A stretch of DNA of 64,000 nt. Origin: a virus. The position numbers were made by a program, and so were the translations under genes. This document shows positions 22,989 to 32,113 of the stretch, in pieces (within the stretch, counting starts at the first letter, position 1; each line of letters begins with the position of its first letter). The stretch lies in the IMG/VR virus record IMGVR_UViG_3300044644_001981, positions 1 through 64,000 of that record. One strand, given 5' to 3'. The notes beneath the pieces were generated by a model. The model did no database searches and was not told where the DNA came from. It worked only from the letters and a program-made list of their open reading frames with translations.

Positions 22989-23399
22989 GTGAATAAAAGG
23001 TTGAAATTATTAACCATCGGATTGATTACTGTGACATCGTTACTGTCTACTCCAAAGCCATCAACCGCCGAGCTACCTGTTTTTAATCGCTCAGGGAATT
23101 ATCTAGTGTATGTAGGCAGCGAACCCAAAGGGCAACGGATTCGCAACCCCTCTGATCTAAGGCAGTTAGTCACTATTTCCTCGGATGCCAGATTTTCCTT
23201 GCGTCGTATGACCCGACACCCAATAACAGGAGACTACAGTTACAGGGAGAGTGGATTTTTTTCTAGTAGAATGCAGTTTTTTCTTAAAGGGAAAGAGTCG
23301 GTAATTATAGTGTTCAATCCATTGAATAAACAAGAATCTAACAAGAAAATCAAGGTAACAGTTGATTTTGAACAAGCTACTCAATCACAAATTAATTAG
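22989..23399 (+). CDS. exported protein
   Basis: A GTG start with a GGAGTATCTGTT ribosome site. The first ~27 residues form a signal peptide (KRLKLLTIGLITVTSLLS, Ala-type cleavage near PSTAE). The mature 109 aa are basic and beta-like. Function unknown; part of the membrane cassette. Confidence 0.6.
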   Translation: MNKRLKLLTIGLITVTSLLSTPKPSTAELPVFNRSGNYLVYVGSEPKGQRIRNPSDLRQLVTISSDARFSLRRMTRHPITGDYSYRESGFFSSRMQFFLKGKESVIIVFNPLNKQESNKKIKVTVDFEQATQSQIN

Positions 23400-23410
23400 G
23401 AGCTTTACTT

Positions 23411-23647
23411 ATGAAACCCTCAAGAATTGTTTTCGTTTCTGCGCTAACTTTACTTGTCTTTTTTGGAGTCAGAGGGATGACAGTTGAAACCGCTATCAAG
23501 ACATTATTCGAGAAAAGTGTAGGGACTTTAACCTATTGGTTCGGCGGGTCTATAAATGCCACAAATAATCGTCAACTTCCCCCCGGTCAAGGTGACGATT
23601 CCGATTCAACCATTACCCCAATTGAATCACTGGAGGATGTTAAATAA
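23411..23647 (+). CDS. small membrane protein
   Basis: A 78-aa protein with an N-terminal hydrophobic helix (IVFVSALTLLVFFGVRGM) and an acidic, probably disordered tail. It is coupled to the next gene (TAATG). Confidence 0.5.
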   Translation: MKPSRIVFVSALTLLVFFGVRGMTVETAIKTLFEKSVGTLTYWFGGSINATNNRQLPPGQGDDSDSTITPIESLEDVK

Positions 23648-23997
23648 TGAGAGTTTTATTCTATTTTGGATCTGTTCTGGGTTGGGTATTTCTGATTTAC
23701 TTTTGTTGGAATCAGTCAATCCCTTGGTGGTTTAAAAAGGGTGTAGCCGAAACGGTAAAAACCATCCCAGAAATAACTAGGCAGATACCCAAGGAGGACT
23801 GGGCAAAACCTAAAGAAGAACCCAAAACCGATGATAAAAAATCTTCCGATTCCACTAAACCCGAAAAGAAAGAGACTGCTAAAAATCTGTTCAGTGGAGA
23901 GTTTAAATTAGGTGGCTTGCGATCGCGCTACAACCTTGACGTTCCCCAAAACGATAAATCAGAACAAATAGGCAAGCAAGATATGGGGGGAAAATAA
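23647..23997 (+). CDS. small membrane protein with charged tail
   Basis: A 116-aa protein. VLFYFGSVLGWVFLIYFCW (about 3-21) is a membrane helix; the rest is Lys/Glu/Pro rich and disordered. Likely a structural accessory of the cassette. Confidence 0.5.
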   Translation: MRVLFYFGSVLGWVFLIYFCWNQSIPWWFKKGVAETVKTIPEITRQIPKEDWAKPKEEPKTDDKKSSDSTKPEKKETAKNLFSGEFKLGGLRSRYNLDVPQNDKSEQIGKQDMGGK

Positions 23998-24001
23998 GGC
24001 A

Positions 24002-24604
24002 ATGTTGAACCGGAAATTGGAGGAGAGGATAAGGGATTGTGAGGAACAGTTGGATGATGCTTTTTTCTGGATTTTCATTACTTGTCTGTTGTTGGGCTTT
24101 GGGATTCTTAAATTCAACCAATCCTCTCCCCAAGTTTCTAGTCCCCAATCAACAGAATCTAGTCAAACCTCAACAGTCACGTTAGGTAAAGATGCCCCTA
24201 AGTTTATTTATCCCCATTCAACACCCTACACAATATCTTCTGGGTTTGGTATGCGCGAGCATCCTGTAACGGGAGGGCAAAAAATGCACAACGGGATTGA
24301 TTTTGCAGCGCCAGGGGGTGCAAACATCTTAGCTGTTGCCGATGGTCAGGTGTCTTTTGCGGGTGACATGGGCGGTTGTGGCAATGCAGTTGAGATCAAT
24401 CATTCCGGTGGCTACCTGTCCAAATATTGCCACGCCTCGAAAGTTTTAGTCCAAAAAGGTCAATCAGTCAAAGCCGGTACACCTATTGCATTGGTTGGTA
24501 CTACGGGAACATCAACCGGAAATCACCTACACTTAGGAATAAAACTCAACGGGAAATATATTGACCCTAAAAAAGTAATCCCAATAATGGAGCCAAAAAA
24601 ATGA
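24002..24604 (+). CDS. membrane-anchored M23 peptidase
   Basis: A 200-aa protein with a membrane helix near 20-38, then a LytM/M23 domain. The zinc motif H-x3-D is in MHNGIDFAAPGG and the H-x-H in NHLHLGIKL, so the zinc endopeptidase looks active. It cuts peptide cross-links in peptidoglycan. Its stop overlaps the start of the muramidase gene by 4 nt, so the two wall-opening enzymes are made together. Confidence 0.85.
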   Translation: MLNRKLEERIRDCEEQLDDAFFWIFITCLLLGFGILKFNQSSPQVSSPQSTESSQTSTVTLGKDAPKFIYPHSTPYTISSGFGMREHPVTGGQKMHNGIDFAAPGGANILAVADGQVSFAGDMGGCGNAVEINHSGGYLSKYCHASKVLVQKGQSVKAGTPIALVGTTGTSTGNHLHLGIKLNGKYIDPKKVIPIMEPKK

Positions 24605-25221
24605 TTTTCAATAACTTAATGATGTTAGGGGTAACGGGGTTTACACTTATCAATTTATTACAATCTCCCGCCATTCAATCAGTAACGGGTGTTAATCCAT
24701 CGGGTAATGTTTCCGGTGATATTTCCAAAGCACAAGCCCCTGAAGACATCAAGAAAGCTGTTAGTCAAGCTGGTATAAATGACGAGGGTTTTGCATGGGC
24801 GATCGCGCATATTCTAAAAGTAGAAGGAGGTTGGTCGGATCACCCTGCCGATGGCGGTGGGAAAACCAAGTATGGTATTATTGAAAGTGTAGCTAAACGG
24901 CACGGGTTAAACGTTTCCTCAATAACTTTACCCCAAGCAATAAAGATATATCACACCGACTACTGGATAGCTTCAGGTGCAGATAAAGCCCAGAAACCGC
25001 TTAATTTAGCTATTATGAATAGTTATGTTAATAGTGGTAAAAAGTGGGATATCTCAGGGTCAACACCGCAGGAACAGGCGTTAAACTATCTCAAGTCTCA
25101 AGATAGTTATTACACCTCAATTTATACCAGTAGACCTTCTCAAACCGTGTTTAAGTCGGGTTGGCATCGTAGAACTAAATACATGACGGATGCCGTTAAT
25201 GGCGGTAATCCGAGTTGGTAA
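24601..25221 (+). CDS. GH108-like N-acetylmuramidase
   Basis: A 206-aa protein with a hydrophobic N-terminus and then ILKVEGGWSDHPADGGGKTK, followed by YGI, the GH108 (zliS-type) signature; the Glu in VEGGW is the expected acid catalyst. The family hydrolyses the glycan strand of peptidoglycan and serves as phage endolysin or as a transglycosylase-like enzyme in secretion systems. No holin is obvious, although several small membrane peptides are present. Confidence 0.75.
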   Translation: MIFNNLMMLGVTGFTLINLLQSPAIQSVTGVNPSGNVSGDISKAQAPEDIKKAVSQAGINDEGFAWAIAHILKVEGGWSDHPADGGGKTKYGIIESVAKRHGLNVSSITLPQAIKIYHTDYWIASGADKAQKPLNLAIMNSYVNSGKKWDISGSTPQEQALNYLKSQDSYYTSIYTSRPSQTVFKSGWHRRTKYMTDAVNGGNPSW

Positions 25222-25245
25222 TTTTGAATTGTATTAGGAGAGAGT

Positions 25246-25512
25246 ATGGTAAAAGCAAAATCACCCTATCCACAAATAGCAGAATTAGTGGTTAAGGAAG
25301 CCAAGAAACGAGGGGGAAATCAACAACTAACAGATATTAACTGGGTAACTAAAACCCTGTTTAAATATCAGAATGGTGTGACTCCTCTGACTGATACCGA
25401 CTCCGATTGCGTCAGGATTGGAGAGGAGTTAAGACCCCGTTATGAGTGGCAGATCACCAGAGATCATGTAGCTTTTGCTAATCAGAATAGTATTAAGAAG
25501 GGATGGAAATAA
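25246..25512 (+). CDS. 88-aa unknown protein
   Basis: A soluble, basic protein (MVKAKSPYPQIAELVVKEAK). It overlaps the resolvase start by one base. A role beside the resolvase is likely but unknown. Confidence 0.5.
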   Translation: MVKAKSPYPQIAELVVKEAKKRGGNQQLTDINWVTKTLFKYQNGVTPLTDTDSDCVRIGEELRPRYEWQITRDHVAFANQNSIKKGWK

Positions 25513-26078
25513 TGATCAATACTTTCATCGGAATTGACCCAGGTAAAACCGGAGCGATCGCTATCATCTCTCCATCGGGAATCAAACTCATTGATTGTCC
25601 AGTTATTGAGACTGAAACTAAGGTTAAAAGCAAAAAGCCAAACCTCACGCTAATTGATCAACTTGTGGACAAGGGAACAGTCAAGTCCAAGGCCAAACCC
25701 AAAACTAAAATCACAACGAAGTCAAACCCTGCATTAATGGCATCGGAGTTAGCACAGTCAATTACCTCAAACTCAATAATCGCCATAGAGAGCGTTCATT
25801 CAATGCCAGGACAGGGAGTTAGATCAACCTTTGATTTTGGGACGAATTTTGGCATTTGGTTGGGAGTGATCGCAGCGTTAAATATTCCTATGGAGTTGGT
25901 GACCCCTCAAGAATGGAAAAAGCATTATGGCTTGATAGGGAAAGACAAGGACGCATCAAGGATTATTGCGGTGCAGTTATTCCCCCAGATGGCTATGGAA
26001 TTAAAGCTCAAGAAATACAACGGGCGGGCGGAGGCACTTCTCCTTGCTGAATATCTGCGGCGCAAAGCAGGAGGCTAG
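25512..26078 (+). CDS. RuvC-like Holliday-junction resolvase
   Basis: The start is placed at the ATG of TAATG at 25512 (188 aa). The RNase-H fold motifs are FIGIDPGKTGAIAII (first Asp), IIAIESVHSMPGQG (Glu) and GRAEALLLAEYL, where the usual Asp of the last motif appears as Glu. An inserted Lys/Thr-rich loop (about 40-70) is unusual. It would cut branched DNA during replication or packaging. It is last in the operon, before a strong terminator. Confidence 0.75.
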   Translation: MINTFIGIDPGKTGAIAIISPSGIKLIDCPVIETETKVKSKKPNLTLIDQLVDKGTVKSKAKPKTKITTKSNPALMASELAQSITSNSIIAIESVHSMPGQGVRSTFDFGTNFGIWLGVIAALNIPMELVTPQEWKKHYGLIGKDKDASRIIAVQLFPQMAMELKLKKYNGRAEALLLAEYLRRKAGG

Positions 26079-26082
26079 GACA

Positions 26083-26124
26083 AAACAAAACCCCGTCCAA
26101 AATACTGATGGACGGGGTTTTGTT
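26083..26124 (+). terminator. strong terminator of the 18.6-26 kb operon
   Basis: AAAACCCCGTCCA pairs with TGGACGGGGTTTT, followed by GTTTTT. Confidence 0.8.
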
Positions 26125-26182
26125 TTTATGGATTAACTACCGACTGTGCTAGAACTGAGTACGGAATTGATTTATCTTTTCG

Positions 26183-26488
26183 TCAAACTAATTCTAATTC
26201 GTGAATTCTTGCCGACAAATCGGCTGTCCATTTTTCCCAGTCGTGGGTTTGACCATATTTGGATCGAAAATAATCATGCTCTGACTGAATCAGAGAAATT
26301 AGATTATTAGGGAAGCACCCATCAACCCCAAATGCTGACACGGGGAACCCTTCGGGATTGTATTCGGGGCTGTATTGATAAGTTGTCGCCATCAACGAGA
26401 TGGCATCCCCAGATACTTTAAACACGGGAGTATTCCAGTTTTCTTTGAATTTTGCTCTCATTAAGTCAATTGCTGTGTAACTATCCAT
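26183..26488 (-). CDS. 101-aa unknown protein
   Basis: A soluble protein starting MDSYTAIDLMRAKFKENWN. It is preceded by a TTGACA promoter carrying the AT-rich module (around 26540-26580). No domain recognised. Confidence 0.55.
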   Translation of the reverse strand: MDSYTAIDLMRAKFKENWNTPVFKVSGDAISLMATTYQYSPEYNPEGFPVSAFGVDGCFPNNLISLIQSEHDYFRSKYGQTHDWEKWTADLSARIHELELV

Positions 26489-26554
26489 GATTTTGTCTCC
26501 GAGTGTTTAACTGTTACCTGTTACTAATATCCCATAGGTCTTAAAGAATGAATG

Positions 26555-26770
26555 TCAAGCCTTTTCCAGAAATTTTTTATAGATTTCCTGAAACTCGGAC
26601 GGTGACAGCATCCCACGCCCTAACCTCTCTATGAGTTCGGCACGGGATAACCCAAAGGACGCTGACAGGACTTTAAGACCGTCCCACGCGACATCGGTGA
26701 TATTTATGCCCTTAGAAGTTTTGATTGTGGCGTAGTCGCGGGGTTTCCCTCTGCCTCTTTTTGTGTCCAT
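26555..26770 (-). CDS. small DNA-binding-like protein
   Basis: Start chosen at MDTKRGRGKPRDYATIKTSK (26770); 71 aa. An N-terminal basic arm and LKVLSASFGLSRAELIERLG suggest a ribbon-helix-helix or HTH regulator. It is divergent from the 26847 gene. Confidence 0.5.
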   Translation of the reverse strand: MDTKRGRGKPRDYATIKTSKGINITDVAWDGLKVLSASFGLSRAELIERLGRGMLSPSEFQEIYKKFLEKA

Positions 26771-26846
26771 AATTATTTTAATTTGGGTTGGCATATTTAT
26801 TATAACCTGTGCTATGATTATATTATATCACGGGAGAATTAAAATC

Positions 26847-27128
26847 ATGAGTAGAGAATCAAGAGTAATCTATTATATTCGGTGCGATGTTTGCGGGGAA
26901 ACAGACGAAGACGGAAATACCTCGTTCGATTACGATTCCGATTGGAATAAAAATCACGGGTTTAATGTTTGTGACCAGTGTTCAGAAGATGGGGAAAACG
27001 GAGAAATCTGGGATTACCGCAGCATCGAGGAGGTTATAACGGATGAGATTCCAGACAGAGAAAACTCCACAAACGCTTTCATGAAGGCAGACGCAGAAGG
27101 CGAGATTAAATTTGTTAAATGGCTATAG
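26847..27128 (+). CDS. 93-aa zinc-binding protein
   Basis: Start chosen at MSRESRVIYYIRCDVCGE (26847), after CGGGAGAATTAAAATC. Two pairs, CDVC and CDQC, make a C4 zinc site. The remainder is strongly acidic. Function unknown. Confidence 0.55.
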   Translation: MSRESRVIYYIRCDVCGETDEDGNTSFDYDSDWNKNHGFNVCDQCSEDGENGEIWDYRSIEEVITDEIPDRENSTNAFMKADAEGEIKFVKWL

Positions 27129-27181
27129 GTTGACTATTTTCTAGTTTTGCTCTAATATATTATATATGCACTAGGTAATAT

Positions 27182-27340
27182 ATGGCAAGACAAAAAAAGC
27201 TACAGTTGAGTCTATCGGAAACGGAGCATAATCGGCTAAAGTCCTATGCCCAAAGCCAGGAAAAGACTATGGCGGAAGTGATGCGCGATTGCATTCGGGG
27301 TTTTTCAACAGCAACAACACAACAGGAGAAGCATGAATAA
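27182..27340 (+). CDS. 52-aa CopG-like protein
   Basis: It starts MARQKKLQLSLSETEHNRLK and continues YAQSQEKTMAEVMRDCI, a typical ribbon-helix-helix regulator layout. Its stop overlaps the next ATG by 8 nt, so the pair may be a regulator with its partner. Confidence 0.55.
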   Translation: MARQKKLQLSLSETEHNRLKSYAQSQEKTMAEVMRDCIRGFSTATTQQEKHE

Positions 27341-27737
27341 AACAACAACCGAAATCCCCAGATGGGACTTATCAGAAGACTTCAAGGAATTAAAAGAATT
27401 TATGGAGCTTCAGGCAACAGAAGATCAGGAGGATCACTATAAAAAACTTTTCTGTAATTTTGCTTGCGTTGAGATTTGTGAAATTTACGATAGCCGGATG
27501 GAAATGCTTTGGGATAAAGGAAAGATGCTCAATTCAGATATTGGGACTTTCGTAGTTGACGATGAAAGCGGTCTTGGATCGGGAGAATACTATTGCAGTA
27601 TTAAAGAATTAAACGAGGGGCTCGACCTCATCTTTAACTCTCAAACAGATGTGAGTAAGAAAATTTTGGCTGATCTCAAAGAATGGAAAAGAGACCTAGT
27701 GGCGTGGCGTTGTGGAATTGAAGCCACCAAACAGTAA
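27333..27737 (+). CDS. 134-aa acidic unknown protein
   Basis: A soluble protein starting MNKTTTEIPRWDLSEDFKEL, rich in Asp and Glu. It is coupled to the CopG-like gene, a layout seen in toxin-antitoxin pairs, but it has no toxin motif that I can see. Confidence 0.55.
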   Translation: MNKTTTEIPRWDLSEDFKELKEFMELQATEDQEDHYKKLFCNFACVEICEIYDSRMEMLWDKGKMLNSDIGTFVVDDESGLGSGEYYCSIKELNEGLDLIFNSQTDVSKKILADLKEWKRDLVAWRCGIEATKQ

Positions 27738-27756
27738 ACAAGTAGAAAGGAGAATC

Positions 27757-28182
27757 ATGGGTGAAGCAAAGCGACGGAAACAGTTAAATCCTGAAGGGTT
27801 TAGGAAAGTCTCAGCAACTATCGACGGCAAAAAGTTATTAGTTGACCATTTGAAAATTGAAAGTTATTTTACCGACCCCGATCTAATTGATTGGGTTGAA
27901 AACTTGCTGCCAGACACTTGTAAGAAAAAATTAAGGATTAGAGTACCGAATACATTGACAGGGCTTGGATCTGCCATAGTAAAAGGGAAAGATCCCAAGA
28001 AACTTTATGCAGGGTGGGAACCCAAAATATCAAGGGTTCCATACATGGGATTCCGGCTCTCAAGTGGAAGATTATGGGTCAATCCTAGTTACCCAGGACT
28101 ACCCCCTGATTGTAATATTTTGGAATCATGGGTTGATCTCGAAAACCATGTCCCGATCTGGCACAAGTCCATCTGGGATTAG
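27757..28182 (+). CDS. 141-aa MGEAKRRK-type protein
   Basis: The start is placed at MGEAKRRKQLNPEGF (27757), after AGAAAGGAGAATC. The MGEAKRRK opening is common to a group of small bacterial and phage proteins of unknown role. The body is mixed alpha/beta. Nothing more can be said. Confidence 0.6.
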   Translation: MGEAKRRKQLNPEGFRKVSATIDGKKLLVDHLKIESYFTDPDLIDWVENLLPDTCKKKLRIRVPNTLTGLGSAIVKGKDPKKLYAGWEPKISRVPYMGFRLSSGRLWVNPSYPGLPPDCNILESWVDLENHVPIWHKSIWD

Positions 28183-28299
28183 GTTACAAAATTTTATAAG
28201 CAAATCCGTCCGATTGTGCTTATAATAGAAAAACGGTCGGGGTGAAAACTTTCTTCTGTTTTTGCCTCGTCGTGTCCCACCAGTTATAGGAAGATTGAC

Positions 28300-28428
28300 A
28301 TGAAAATTCCCAAAGAAAAACCCCGTCCTGAGAAGACGGGGGATTCAAAAACACCAAGAGAACGAGTCAAACGAGTCAAAATCTTTTTTAGCAGTATTGA
28401 GAACAACAGCCAATTCATTAAAGTATAA
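28300..28428 (+). CDS. 42-aa basic peptide
   Basis: An ATG after TAGGAAGATTGAC encodes MKIPKEKPRPEKTGDSKTPR and a RVKRVKIFFSS tail. A CCCCGTC/GACGGGG hairpin lies inside it. It could be a leader peptide for the rep gene, or this may simply be the structured rep leader. Confidence 0.35.
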   Translation: MKIPKEKPRPEKTGDSKTPRERVKRVKIFFSSIENNSQFIKV

Positions 28429-28543
28429 CAAAGATATCTTGAAAAAACAAGAGTCTTTGCAAAATATTTTATGAATTGGCGATCGCACGGTCAACTAACT
28501 CCTTTTCAAACTTAAACCCCACGATACTAGAGGGATCAACACT

Positions 28544-31500
28544 ATGATTATTCAAAGACATCGAGACGAGTTCCTGGCTTCAGCTATTCATCCCCGTATC
28601 ATCGACTTAAATTTTGAGTCGCTCAAGGGGCAGGATGCTCTTGAAGTCTTGTTGTACGAGGCGATGGAAGTAGTAGCAAAAAAATCCCCCCACTCGCTTC
28701 AGTATGTAACTGCCCCTCTCAAGAGATTGCTTGACCGCTACAAGCACGTAGAGGAAGGGGGATGGAGTTTTAGGGGCGTTGATCCACTCAATGATTCCAA
28801 TTATATGAAATGGGGATGCTTTAAGCCGGATAGACCTCGACCATGCCCTATCAACCATTTCAAGTTAATAAAATATGAGCATCCAGAAAAAGGAACTAGA
28901 CAGGCATTTTTTGTGGTTCCTTCTTGGGAGATCGGAGTAAAAATCGCTATCAAAGCAGGGGAGCAATTTTTAGAAAGCTACAAGTCCCGATGCCCGCAGG
29001 GGGATTTTGATTGGAGCGAGGGCGATCGCCACTTTTGGGAGTGGGCAATTGAGATCAACTTACCAATCACGATCACCGAGGGGGCTAAGAAAGCAGCGTG
29101 TTTGATGTCGGCGGGATACGCTTGCATCGGACTGCCAGGAATTAATGGGGGAGTGCGAACCAGCCGATTGGACAACGGATTCAAAGAACAATGCGCTCCT
29201 TACCTTATCCCTGAGATGGAGATTTTCAGGACGGCAGGGCGACGGGTGAATATTGCTTTTGACTATGAAACAAAGATCAAGAGCTTTCAGGATGTCCAAC
29301 GCGAAACTAACAAATTAGGAGAACTCTTCCAAAAGGACAAACGGGATGTCCGGGTTATTTCTTTGCCAGGGCCAGAGAAGGGTGTTGATGATTTTATCGT
29401 GGCGCATGGGGAAAAAGAATTTGATCTCCTATATGATCGGGCTCCAGATTATAGGTTCCATCAATTCAACAGAGGTTGGCAGCTAACCAAGACTCCGACA
29501 TTGACCCTAAACGTTCGATATTTGGGAGATTTACCCACTCCTACTACTGGGCCTGTTTTTATCCAGTCAGGCATGGGGACAGGGAAAACTAAACGGCTAG
29601 AACCTATTGCGCGGGAGGCTATTGCTAGTGGGCGGCGGGTTTTGGTGATTACCCACAGGGTTGAACTTGGGCGGGCAATCTGCAATGCGGTGGGTGTGCC
29701 TTGGGTTGAGGAGTGCAAGGGAAGCGTTGAAGGGAAAAACCTGGGGTATGGGTTGTGTGTAGATAGTTTACACCCACTGAGCCAAGCCAATTTTAACCCA
29801 GAGGATTGGGAGGGTGCGGTGGTGATCATAGATGAAGTTGAGCAAGTCCTTTGGCATTTGTTCAATAGTTCAACCTGTGCCGAAAAACGGACAGCAATCC
29901 TTTCAAGTCTGGAAACGTTACTGAAAAGCGTTCTAACAACGGGAGGATTGTTAATTGCCCAAGATGCCGACCTTTCAAATTACTCAATTGACTACCTTAC
30001 GGAATTGTCGGGGATTGAAAATCTGGAACCCTACATTGTCGTCAATAAATACAAAGGAAACGGGCGCAAGGTTCATTTCTATAGCCATAAAGTCGAAGCA
30101 CTCTACAAAGAGATAGACAAGCAAATTCGTGAAGGCAAGCGAATGATAATCGTGGAGGATAGCCAAAAAGTTAAAGGCAAATTCTCGGCAATCAATATGG
30201 AATCACACATCCGTAAGAATCATCCCCACGTCCGTGTTATTCGGATTGACTCGGAGACTGTATCAAATCCAAATCACCCGGCTTTTTGCTGTGCAAAAAA
30301 CATTGACACGGTGATTGAATCGGGTCAATATGACGTTGTGATTGCTTCCCCCACAATCGGGACAGGTGTATCTATTGACCTCAAAGGCTATTTTCACAGC
30401 GTGTTTGGGCTTTTCAAGGGAGCGATCGCCACAAACGATGTCCTCCAGATGATGTCGCGGCTTCGGGACTTGGCGGCTGAATGGCATTTATGGTGCGCTC
30501 AGTACGGGTGCAGCAAGGTTGGGAATGGGTCATCTGGCGCGCACGTCCTCCTTGAATCTCAAGATCGGGTGACTCGCAAGCATATCGAAATCTTAGAGAA
30601 ATACGACAGGGCAGGATTTGATATCGACACCCAAACCGACACTCGGCACACAAGTGCATGGGCTAAGTATGCGGCACGAATCAACGCAGGGCAGTGGAAA
30701 TACCGAGAAACGGTTCTTTACCTATTGAAACAGGAAGGGCATGATGTTTCCAATTCGGATGATTCTCAAATGCGATTTGACGAGGATAGATTAGCTTCTG
30801 AAGAAGCGATCGCCCGACAAATGGGGGATTTAGAGAAAGCCGACGATATTCAATACGAACGGGGACGGATTGAAGTCATCACGGACGAGCTTGACAGTAA
30901 GATTCAGGTAATCAAAGCCGAGGCGGAGGAGATTCGCACCCAGAATCGGGTGGCGAACGCCGAGGTAATCACGAACGCGGAGGATATTTCGTTCTCTAAA
31001 TACGAGAAGCTGCAAGACAAGAAAGCCAAAACCCCAGAAGAACTGGCGGAGCAGCAAAAATACTACCTGAAGGACACATATAAAATAGATGTCACGCCAG
31101 AGCTTGTCTTAAAGGACGAGGACGGTTGGCTAAAACAGCTACGATTGCACTATTTCTATATGAATCCTGAGCAAGTTCATGATCGGGATGCCAATCACAT
31201 CAAAAATGCGGTACAAAACGGGGATGGGCAAGTCCACCTGCCGGACATCAAACTTTATAGTGCCTGTGTTGAAATTCTCAAGTTGATGGAACTGGATCGA
31301 TTCCTGAACGGAGAGGAATTTACTAATGAATCCGAATTGATCCAAAAACTAGGCAAAATCTTCAAGGAACAGGGGCGAGAGATTCGGGAATATTTTAAGG
31401 TAGGGCCGACAGGCTTGACCCCGATTGCTCAGATCAACCGATTTTTCAAAGATACTATTGGACTAAGAATGTCTGGGCGGCAAATCCGTGACGAGGAAGG

Positions 31501-32113
31501 GAATAGAACAAGAGCTTATTCCTTCAAAGGCTTTGAGGATGGACGTTCTGTGGTTTTTGAAGCCTGGGATAAAAATGTAGCCCAATATACCAATAACGAG
31601 ATAATGGCTGTCACACCAAAACATAATAGAAGATTAATAAAAAACACTGACACCACTAATAAAATTCAGTGTGATCAAATTCAGTGTGATCATGGAGAAG
31701 AAGGAACACCCTTTCCAGTAGATATAAAGCGGGGGGAAGAAGCCCAGCGAGTAGCGATTTCATTGACCAAGCCAGAAGAAGCTCAAAACACTCCCAAAGA
31801 TTGGCAAAATCAGGGGAGTGCGGTGGGTTCCGGTACTTTGGTAGAGGCGGTGTCGAATAGTTGGAAGGGTGTTGTGCGGCTGGTTAAGTCGGTCTTCCCT
31901 GAATGTTGGGTAGCTAAGTATGAAGTCAGCTTCCTAAAACGAAACCTCTTGCTAGAAACAGCAGGGAAGGCATTTACAATCGACTCACCCGCCGCACAAT
32001 GGGTTCATAACGCATTAGACCCCGATGGTGGTGCATGGGCTTTCCAGGGCTACATAGAGGGCAGTACGCAGATGTACACAATCCCTCTGGGATGCCTGGA
32101 TTTCAATCCATAA
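28544..32113 (+). CDS. CyRepA1-like plasmid replication primase/helicase
   Basis: An 1189-aa protein with the layout I associate with cyanobacterial CyRepA1 replication proteins: an N-terminal DUF3854/TOPRIM-like region (VTEGAKKAACLMSAGY near 180), then a superfamily helicase with FIQSGMGTGKTKRL (Walker A, about 338-351), VVIIDEVEQVLWH (about 425-437) and ASPTIGTGVSID. It should start or drive replication of this element. Residues near 1021-1055 are encoded by an inverted copy of the TGTCACACTGAAT repeat region. Its last codons (F, N, P, stop) lie in the first CRISPR repeat. Confidence 0.8.
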   Translation: MIIQRHRDEFLASAIHPRIIDLNFESLKGQDALEVLLYEAMEVVAKKSPHSLQYVTAPLKRLLDRYKHVEEGGWSFRGVDPLNDSNYMKWGCFKPDRPRPCPINHFKLIKYEHPEKGTRQAFFVVPSWEIGVKIAIKAGEQFLESYKSRCPQGDFDWSEGDRHFWEWAIEINLPITITEGAKKAACLMSAGYACIGLPGINGGVRTSRLDNGFKEQCAPYLIPEMEIFRTAGRRVNIAFDYETKIKSFQDVQRETNKLGELFQKDKRDVRVISLPGPEKGVDDFIVAHGEKEFDLLYDRAPDYRFHQFNRGWQLTKTPTLTLNVRYLGDLPTPTTGPVFIQSGMGTGKTKRLEPIAREAIASGRRVLVITHRVELGRAICNAVGVPWVEECKGSVEGKNLGYGLCVDSLHPLSQANFNPEDWEGAVVIIDEVEQVLWHLFNSSTCAEKRTAILSSLETLLKSVLTTGGLLIAQDADLSNYSIDYLTELSGIENLEPYIVVNKYKGNGRKVHFYSHKVEALYKEIDKQIREGKRMIIVEDSQKVKGKFSAINMESHIRKNHPHVRVIRIDSETVSNPNHPAFCCAKNIDTVIESGQYDVVIASPTIGTGVSIDLKGYFHSVFGLFKGAIATNDVLQMMSRLRDLAAEWHLWCAQYGCSKVGNGSSGAHVLLESQDRVTRKHIEILEKYDRAGFDIDTQTDTRHTSAWAKYAARINAGQWKYRETVLYLLKQEGHDVSNSDDSQMRFDEDRLASEEAIARQMGDLEKADDIQYERGRIEVITDELDSKIQVIKAEAEEIRTQNRVANAEVITNAEDISFSKYEKLQDKKAKTPEELAEQQKYYLKDTYKIDVTPELVLKDEDGWLKQLRLHYFYMNPEQVHDRDANHIKNAVQNGDGQVHLPDIKLYSACVEILKLMELDRFLNGEEFTNESELIQKLGKIFKEQGREIREYFKVGPTGLTPIAQINRFFKDTIGLRMSGRQIRDEEGNRTRAYSFKGFEDGRSVVFEAWDKNVAQYTNNEIMAVTPKHNRRLIKNTDTTNKIQCDQIQCDHGEEGTPFPVDIKRGEEAQRVAISLTKPEEAQNTPKDWQNQGSAVGSGTLVEAVSNSWKGVVRLVKSVFPECWVAKYEVSFLKRNLLLETAGKAFTIDSPAAQWVHNALDPDGGAWAFQGYIEGSTQMYTIPLGCLDFNP
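31609..31692 (-). repeat. TGTCACACTGAAT repeat cluster C inside rep
   Basis: Read on the minus strand this contains two TGATCACACTGAATTT-type repeats (15-bp period), then the 44-nt segment seen at 9538-9581 and 54811-54854 with few changes. It is translated in frame as part of the Rep C-terminal region. Confidence 0.65.

Noticed and set aside
27182-27737. Confident toxin-antitoxin call for the CopG-like gene and its partner
   Set aside because: The overlap and size fit, but the partner lacks any known toxin motif.
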